11,147 nt of DNA from Desulfobacteraceae bacterium. GTDB taxonomy: Bacteria; Desulfobacterota; Desulfobacteria; Desulfobacterales; SG8-13. Where the stretch lies: contig JARFQH010000377.1 of assembly GCA_029287875.1 (NCBI GenBank), positions 1 through 11,147 of the forward strand. Reading direction: 5' to 3'. A program made the translations under genes and the position numbers. Of the stretch, positions 7,207-11,147 are shown piece after piece; the stretch's first letter is position 1, and each line of letters opens with the position of its first letter. A model generated the notes under the pieces. That model was not told the origin of the DNA, searched no databases, and saw only the letters and a program-made list of their open reading frames with translations.

Positions 7207-8064
7207 ATGATATTATCGTTTCATCCTCTTTTTGCGGCGGATCGTCAGATTATCTGCGCCGGGCGTGCGCCGGGTCCGGATGAACGACGGGCGATTTCGG
7301 CGGCCACAGCGGTCATTCTGCCCCAGGCGTGTCGGCAGGATCTCTATGATATGGTGCGCGAGAATTGCGCCTTGTATTTCCCCAATTATGATGCCCGTTT
7401 TGCCTATCCCGGGAAAACCGGACAACTTATACTCTTCAAAAGAGCCGGTGTGCCGCACCCCAGGACCACCTCTTTCAGCGATACACGGGCCTTTAACCGG
7501 CAATGCCGGCGGATACCGGATGATCTTCCGTTCGGATTTCCCTGCGTGTTTAAATTCGACTGGGGCGGTGAGGGTGAAACCGTGTTTCCGGTGGACTCCG
7601 ACTCGCGTCTGAAAGAGTTTTTGTGCACGGCCTCGGCTTTCGAGCAGACGGGTCAGAGCGGTTTTCTGCTTCAGGAAATGATCCCGGCCGGGAACCGCAG
7701 CCTTCGCGTGGCGGTCATCGGTCGGCGATTTGTTGCCTATTGGCGGGTGCAACCGGACCGGCAGAAGTGGTATGCCAATCTGGCGCACGGTGGGCAAATC
7801 GATTTCATGGCCGATCCCGAGCTTCGGAAGATGGCCGTGTCTGCCGTCAGTAATTTTTGCCGATTTACCCGTATCGATCTGGCGGGTTTCGACCTGCTCT
7901 TTCCTGAAAGGGCCGCATCGGCAACCCCCTTCTTTCTGGAGATCAACTACTTTTTTGGCCGGCGAGGGTTAGGGGGCTCGGAAGCCTATTACCGCATCCT
8001 GGATCAGGAGATGAACAGCTGGCTCCGCCGAAACGGTTTGGAGGCAATGCGGGCCGACAGCTGA
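7207..8064 (+). CDS. ATP-grasp domain protein (RimK/glutathione-synthase-like)
   Basis: ATP-grasp enzymes form amide or thioester bonds between a carboxylate, activated as an acyl phosphate, and a nucleophile. In these 285 residues the nucleotide-binding lysine is probably K116 in CVFKFDW, followed by a glycine-rich loop (WGGEGET, 119-125). A hinge-like LLQEMI has E157, with R164 and R167 shortly after. The probable magnesium ligands are D229, E245 and N247 in FFLEINYFFGRRGLGG. The first 75 residues resemble a pre-ATP-grasp lobe. The substrate is unknown. The gene starts six bases after era, and its TGA overlaps an ATG used or bypassed by the next gene, so the two downstream proteins are likely made together. 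I know no experimentally described member to assign it to. Confidence 0.8.
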   Translation: MILSFHPLFAADRQIICAGRAPGPDERRAISAATAVILPQACRQDLYDMVRENCALYFPNYDARFAYPGKTGQLILFKRAGVPHPRTTSFSDTRAFNRQCRRIPDDLPFGFPCVFKFDWGGEGETVFPVDSDSRLKEFLCTASAFEQTGQSGFLLQEMIPAGNRSLRVAVIGRRFVAYWRVQPDRQKWYANLAHGGQIDFMADPELRKMAVSAVSNFCRFTRIDLAGFDLLFPERAASATPFFLEINYFFGRRGLGGSEAYYRILDQEMNSWLRRNGLEAMRADS

Positions 8065-8132
8065 TGATCATTATTTGTTCGGCCATTCCGCCGAGAGCAG
8101 ACCGGTGGGCGAAGATAAAAAAGAAAGGTGCC

Positions 8133-8921
8133 ATGAAAGAGTTGCTTAGCCGGGTTCAGGTCAACGTTCCCTTCACTATGCTGTGGGATCGATACGCGGA
8201 AAATTTTTTATCCCGCGGCCTGAATCCTGAAATCGGTATCGATGCCGCTGCACTGGACCGTTTCTCTGCGACCGAATTCGGCGAGATGGCCGCACGGATC
8301 AGGGACCGCGGATTGACGATCACGCTGCACGGCCCGTTCAGCGACATGTCGGCCGGTTCGATCGACCCGCAGATTCGTGCTGTAACGCGCCACCGCTTCG
8401 AGCAGCTGCTCGAAGCGGCGAGGCTGTTCAGCCCCAAAACCGTGGTGTGCCATGCCGGTTATGATTGGAAGCGCTATGCCTACCTGCTCGAAGAGTGGCT
8501 GCAGAACAGCGTCGATATGTGGCGCTGGCTGGCGCAGCGCCTGAATTTGCTCGGATGCCGCCTGATGCTTGAAAACGTATATGAAAACGGCCCCGAAGAA
8601 CTCCTGCCTCTATTCGAAAACTTAGCCCCTCAGGGTGTCGGCTTCTGTCTGGACACCGGACACCAGGCGGCATTCGGGCGGGCCCCGCTGGCAGCTTGGC
8701 TCGACATCCTGGGCCGGCATCTGGGTCAGGTGCATCTGCATGACAATCACGGGCTGCGGGACGATCACCTCGCCTTGGGCCAGGGGACAATCGACTTCCA
8801 ATACCTTCTCACACGCTTGAAAGATCTCAGCGACACCCCTCCGGTCGTTACTCTCGAACCGCATACCGAAGAGGCCCTCGAGCCGAGCCTGGCGCACCTG
8901 ACGGCTATCTGGCCATGGTAG
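8133..8921 (+). CDS. Sugar-phosphate isomerase/epimerase-like TIM barrel (AP endonuclease 2 fold)
   Basis: The protein has the xylose-isomerase-like TIM-barrel pattern with a full set of likely metal ligands. Numbering from the ATG at 8133 (262 residues), these are H66 in LHGPF, H107 in VVCHAGYD, E147 in LMLENVYE, D174 and H177 in CLDTGH, H201, H203 and H206 in HLHDNHG, and E242 in TLEPH. Relatives isomerise sugars, cut DNA at abasic sites, or act on cobamides (CbiR), and the sequence alone does not choose. I prefer 8133 because AAAGGTG lies just upstream and the barrel begins soon after. An in-frame ATG at 8064 overlaps the ATP-grasp stop (TGATG) and would add 23 residues unlike the family. 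The gene ends the rightward cluster. Confidence 0.82.
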   Translation: MKELLSRVQVNVPFTMLWDRYAENFLSRGLNPEIGIDAAALDRFSATEFGEMAARIRDRGLTITLHGPFSDMSAGSIDPQIRAVTRHRFEQLLEAARLFSPKTVVCHAGYDWKRYAYLLEEWLQNSVDMWRWLAQRLNLLGCRLMLENVYENGPEELLPLFENLAPQGVGFCLDTGHQAAFGRAPLAAWLDILGRHLGQVHLHDNHGLRDDHLALGQGTIDFQYLLTRLKDLSDTPPVVTLEPHTEEALEPSLAHLTAIWPW

Positions 8922-8954
8922 AACAGACACTTCTTATAGAATTAAAGCCGTGAA

Positions 8955-8975
8955 TAAGGTGGCGCTCGCACCTTA
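8955..8975. other. Short hairpin in a convergent spacer
   Basis: TAAGGTG (8955-8961) pairs perfectly with CACCTTA (8969-8975) across a 7-base loop. It lies between convergent genes where terminators are expected, but neither strand has a U-run after the stem. It could be a weak terminator or an RNA 3'-end stabiliser. Confidence 0.3.
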
Positions 8976-8985
8976 AGAAGCCGGA

Positions 8986-9018
8986 ACCCGCGAGTAGAAA
9001 CTCGAAACTCGAAACTCA
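8986..9018 (+). repeat. Dispersed 33-bp repeat, copy 2, with GAAACTC heptamers
   Basis: This copy matches 4337-4369 at 30 of 33 positions and has three perfect GAAACTC units at 8997-9017. Its last bases overlap the TGA stop (9016-9018) of the leftward siroheme/ferredoxin gene, so that gene's end is formed within the repeat edge. Confidence 0.8.
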
Positions 9019-9828
9019 TTCACATTTTTGCCTCGGATACTTTCGGCAGAACGCATCGAAGTCCTCTGTGGTGAAGATTTCGGCAAAGCGGCGACCATCG
9101 GTGCTCCGTTTTTTGTAAAAGCTCAGGCAGTCTGCGACGATCTGCAGTACCTCATCTTCGGTGTATATCCCCGGCAGTTCTCTGGCCAGGCGGGGATGGC
9201 GACCGAGTTTTCCACCCAACTGGACCCGGAAGCCCCGACAGGAACTCTGAAGGGCGCCGGACGGGCACACGGCGGCACACCGACCGCAGTTCAGGCACCG
9301 CCGGTAATCAATCGAGGGGGACGGATCATTTCCCTTTAAAACGATAGCCTCTTCACTGCAGGCCTCGACACAGGCCGCGCAATTTGTGCAGGACGCATCG
9401 CCGGATTCAGGGACTGCAGCGCCGATGATGCCGATGTCTTTGATCTGGGGCTGTGAGCAGGCATTGGGGCAATCCGCCAGGCTGACCCTGAATTCATGGT
9501 GATATTTGAGATCGCCCTTCACCGACTGTTTTAAAAAACTGAGAAGATCCGCTTTCTGCAGGCGCGTTTCAATCCGGGCCACCAGTTGATCTCCGACTAC
9601 GGCACGGTTCGGACAGCCGCTGGGGCCGAAGCAGGTCTCAACCCGGTACCCCTGGATGTCCGCTTGGTGACCGGCCAGAAACCGTTTCTGGGTGGCCTTG
9701 ACCTCTGCCGGAGAGACCACCGGCTTTCCCGCCTCTCGGGCTTCCTTTTCAACCCGCGCGCGCACTTTTTTTCGGACGAAGAAGGGTACTTTTTTCAAAA
9801 GTTCTTCTGCTTCTGCGGTCCACTTCAT
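9016..9828 (-). CDS. PCP_red / siroheme-reductase-like / 4Fe-4S ferredoxin protein
   Basis: Numbered from ATG 9828 (270 residues), the N-terminus (MKWTAEAEELLKKVPFFVR) has the PCP_red pattern named after light-independent protochlorophyllide reductase. A sulfite/nitrite-reductase-like segment follows, with the two cysteine pairs that bind a coupled siroheme and 4Fe-4S centre: C66-x5-C72 and C120-x3-C124. Inserted after it are two ferredoxin motifs, C147/C150/C153 with C157 and C178/C181/C184 with C188, giving two more 4Fe-4S clusters. No signal peptide or membrane segment is seen, so it is cytoplasmic. It resembles a small AsrC- or DsrAB-like redox protein, but substrate and partner are unknown. 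A TTG at 9840 would add four residues; ATG fits the domain start. It has its own promoter upstream and no redox gene beside it. Confidence 0.85.
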   Translation of the reverse strand: MKWTAEAEELLKKVPFFVRKKVRARVEKEAREAGKPVVSPAEVKATQKRFLAGHQADIQGYRVETCFGPSGCPNRAVVGDQLVARIETRLQKADLLSFLKQSVKGDLKYHHEFRVSLADCPNACSQPQIKDIGIIGAAVPESGDASCTNCAACVEACSEEAIVLKGNDPSPSIDYRRCLNCGRCAAVCPSGALQSSCRGFRVQLGGKLGRHPRLARELPGIYTEDEVLQIVADCLSFYKKRSTDGRRFAEIFTTEDFDAFCRKYPRQKCE

Positions 9829-9875
9829 GACGAGATCCAATTAGAACCGATTTCCCACTTAATAATAAGGCCCGG

Positions 9876-9904
9876 ATGCTAATGACCCCACGGCAGACTG
9901 TCAA
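9876..9904 (-). promoter_or_regulatory. Sigma70-type promoter of the siroheme/ferredoxin gene
   Basis: On the minus strand a perfect TTGACA (9904-9899) is followed after exactly 17 bp by TAGCAT (9881-9876), which matches the -10 consensus at four positions including the key A and T. Transcription would start near 9869, giving a leader of about 40 bases before ATG 9828. This is the best promoter match in the window. Confidence 0.65.
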
Positions 9905-10006
9905 GCGTCGGAGCAGCTTTCAGGAGCCAGAGGCCCGACTCGTCAAATAGAAAATAATGACAATGCTGCCTTTTGTTTGCCCCCGATGACAACCTGGCAG
10001 ACAACC

Positions 10007-10027
10007 AATGCAAATTTAAGCTGCATT
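10007..10027. other. Small AT-rich dyad downstream of the MBL-fold gene
   Basis: AATGCA (10007-10012) and TGCATT (10022-10027) are perfect inverted arms around nine bases. It lies 26 bp past the stop of the leftward MBL-fold gene. The stem is weak and no U-run follows, so a terminator role is doubtful; it could be a binding site. Confidence 0.22.
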
Positions 10028-10052
10028 AATTGATTGGCGCCCCAAACCGGGT

Positions 10053-10871
10053 TCAGCGCAGGCAGACGATTTCGGTGCAACGATTCTGGACGGCGACCTC
10101 GAACCGGGTGAGGGTGCCGGTCAAGGCCGGAGCGATGGCGTTCAGGGCCGTGTCGGGTGTGTTGTTGGTTTCACTGAGGTGGGCCAGGATCACGTGTTCG
10201 AGGTCGGCATGGGCGACCTCACATAACAGTTGCCTGGAATCGGTGTTGGAGAGGTGCCCCAACCGGCTCTGAATACGCTGTTTCAAAGGCCAGGGGTAGG
10301 GCCCGTCGATCAGCATGCGGGTATCGTGATTGGCTTCCAGGATCAATGCCCGGCAGCCCTTCAGGTGTTCTGTGACCATTGCGGTCACCACACCCAAATC
10401 GGTTGCAAGGCCTATTTTAATGCCGTTCGTTTGAACGGTGAATCCGGCCGGATCTTCCGCATCGTGGGACAGGGAAAAGGGGTGGATGTGAAGGTTGTCG
10501 ATGTGAAATACGGTGCCGCAATCAAAGGTGTTCACACAGTGAAGCCGGCCGATTCGTTTCGCCGCGCCGGCGGTTTTGCGGTTGAGATAGACCGGCAGGC
10601 GGTAGCGCCGTGACAGCACGCCGACGCCGTTTATGTGATCGGCGTGTTCGTGTGAGACGATGATGGCTTGAAGTCGGTCCGGCGCAAGGCCACGCGACCC
10701 GAGACGGCGTTCGATTTCGACGCCGGAAAGACCCGCATCGATCAGGAAAGCGGTTTGACCGTCAGAGACATGGATGGCATTGCCCTTGCTGCCGCTGGCC
10801 AGCACGCAGACGGCCAGTTTGACAGCAGGTTCCGAGGCGGCTGCATTGGTCGAGGGCTCATCTGTAAACAT
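10053..10871 (-). CDS. MBL-fold metallohydrolase, YycJ/WalJ-like
   Basis: The 272 residues form a metallo-beta-lactamase-fold hydrolase. The opening CVLASGSKGNA and the later LILEANHD are hallmarks of the YycJ/WalJ group. Metal ligands are visible: H74, H76, D78 and H79 in SHEHADH, H136, D158 in GLATDLG, and H231 in LAHLSETNN. YycJ proteins are linked to DNA-repair exonuclease activity and, in Firmicutes, to the WalRK locus; no WalRK genes are here. The gene starts 12 bp after the dUTPase stop and is probably in its operon. Residues 1-17 before the core are a loose extension (FTDEPSTNAAASEP), but no internal start offers a better fit. Confidence 0.9.
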   Translation of the reverse strand: MFTDEPSTNAAASEPAVKLAVCVLASGSKGNAIHVSDGQTAFLIDAGLSGVEIERRLGSRGLAPDRLQAIIVSHEHADHINGVGVLSRRYRLPVYLNRKTAGAAKRIGRLHCVNTFDCGTVFHIDNLHIHPFSLSHDAEDPAGFTVQTNGIKIGLATDLGVVTAMVTEHLKGCRALILEANHDTRMLIDGPYPWPLKQRIQSRLGHLSNTDSRQLLCEVAHADLEHVILAHLSETNNTPDTALNAIAPALTGTLTRFEVAVQNRCTEIVCLR

Positions 10872-10883
10872 ATGATCTACCGA

Positions 10884-11072
10884 TTATTTTCCGGTGTGTC
10901 CGAACCCGCCGTAGTTGCGGCCGGTTTCTTCGAGTGATTCGACGACCGTGATAAGGGGCTGGCAAACCGAGTGGATGACCATCTGCGCCACTCGGTCGCC
11001 GCGCCAGAAGGTGTAGGGTGATTTGCCGAAGTTGATGGCGGCGATCTTGATTTCGCCGCGGTAGTCGGCATC
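10884..11072 (-). pseudogene. dut: dUTPase C-terminal fragment, 5' part missing
   Basis: The minus strand encodes the last 62 residues of a trimeric dUTP pyrophosphatase, which turns dUTP into dUMP and keeps uracil out of DNA. Recognisable are DADYRGEI (second half of motif 3), RGDRVAQMVI (motif 4) and GRNYGGFGHTGK (motif 5), ending in TAA at 10884-10886. Full-length proteins are about 150 residues; motifs 1 and 2 and the front of motif 3 are absent. Just before the first aspartate codon stands an in-frame TAA (11073-11075), and the DNA there turns abruptly AT-rich. The gene is therefore interrupted, rearranged or misjoined at base 11072. The fragment alone could not be active, since it lacks much of the active site. 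The spacing to the MBL-fold gene looks undisturbed. Confidence 0.88.
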
Positions 11073-11147
11073 TTATCTTAACTTTAAAATTTTATGAAAA
11101 TAACGTAAACAACAAATAATTAAAAGACAAAAAATAACGTTGTTAAC
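11073..11147. other. AT-rich foreign-looking tail abutting broken dut
   Basis: These 75 bases contain 13 G or C by hand count, far below the GC-rich genes beside them. No reading continues the dUTPase. A 10-bp direct repeat, AAAATAACGT, occurs at 11097-11106 and 11131-11140 (period 34), and the edge holds overlapping small palindromes (AACGTT, GTTAAC). It could be the end of an insertion element or other mobile DNA, or an assembly artefact; too little is present to decide. Confidence 0.5.

Noticed and set aside
8955..8975. Intrinsic terminator for the TIM-barrel gene
   Set aside because: The stem is only 7 bp and no T-run follows on either strand. It is kept only as a weak hairpin.
8997..9017. 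GAAACTC heptamers as a degenerate CRISPR array
   Set aside because: The units are 7 bp and directly tandem without spacers, and no cas gene is present.
11100..11147. Integron attC or recombination core site at the right edge (GTTAAC)
   Set aside because: GTTAAC is present, but the paired R and L boxes of an attC site are not, and no integrase is in the window.
10884..11147. Intein or group II intron interrupting dut
   Set aside because: The downstream half begins with Asp preceded by an in-frame stop, which excludes an intein, and I see no domain V-like hairpin before the junction.

Overview
The window reads as chromosomal DNA from an anaerobic, probably sulfate-reducing member of the Desulfobacterota (Desulfobacterales-like). 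This rests on the protein flavour, especially a PCP_red/siroheme/ferredoxin protein of a kind common in sulfate reducers, and on GC-rich coding regions separated by short-repeat-filled spacers. It is inference: there is no rRNA gene, and no search could be run.

Layout. Bases 1-29 may hold the last codons of a rightward gene. Bases 30-186 form a large imperfect palindrome lying between that possible gene and a leftward bifunctional penicillin-binding protein 1A gene (197-2593). A 392-bp divergent spacer follows, with a plausible leftward promoter and a doubtful 45-codon ORF. Rightward genes then run to 8921: hisI and hisG (4-bp overlap); a 206-bp repeat-bearing spacer; a class I/II aminotransferase and the GTPase gene engB (2-bp gap); a 9-bp tandem repeat; then era, an ATP-grasp protein and a TIM-barrel isomerase-like protein, nearly abutting. 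A convergent spacer follows. Two leftward genes are a siroheme/4Fe-4S ferredoxin-like protein with its own good promoter, and a YycJ-type metallo-beta-lactamase-fold hydrolase. The latter follows the 3' end of a dUTPase gene.

Function. Most genes are housekeeping: peptidoglycan synthesis (PBP1A), the first and third steps of histidine synthesis (HisG, HisI), amino-acid transamination, ribosome assembly (EngB, Era) and nucleotide-pool hygiene (Dut). The less understood genes are the ATP-grasp/TIM-barrel pair and the orphan redox protein.

The most notable non-coding signals are four. The 157-bp palindrome is flanked by TAA on both sides. A 33-bp repeat occurs in two distant spacers (30 of 33 identical) and carries GAAACTC heptamers. 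A 9-bp tandem repeat sits where the era ribosome-binding site should be. The dUTPase reading frame breaks abruptly against a 75-bp AT-rich tail at the right edge. I see no convincing new defence, CRISPR or secretion system.
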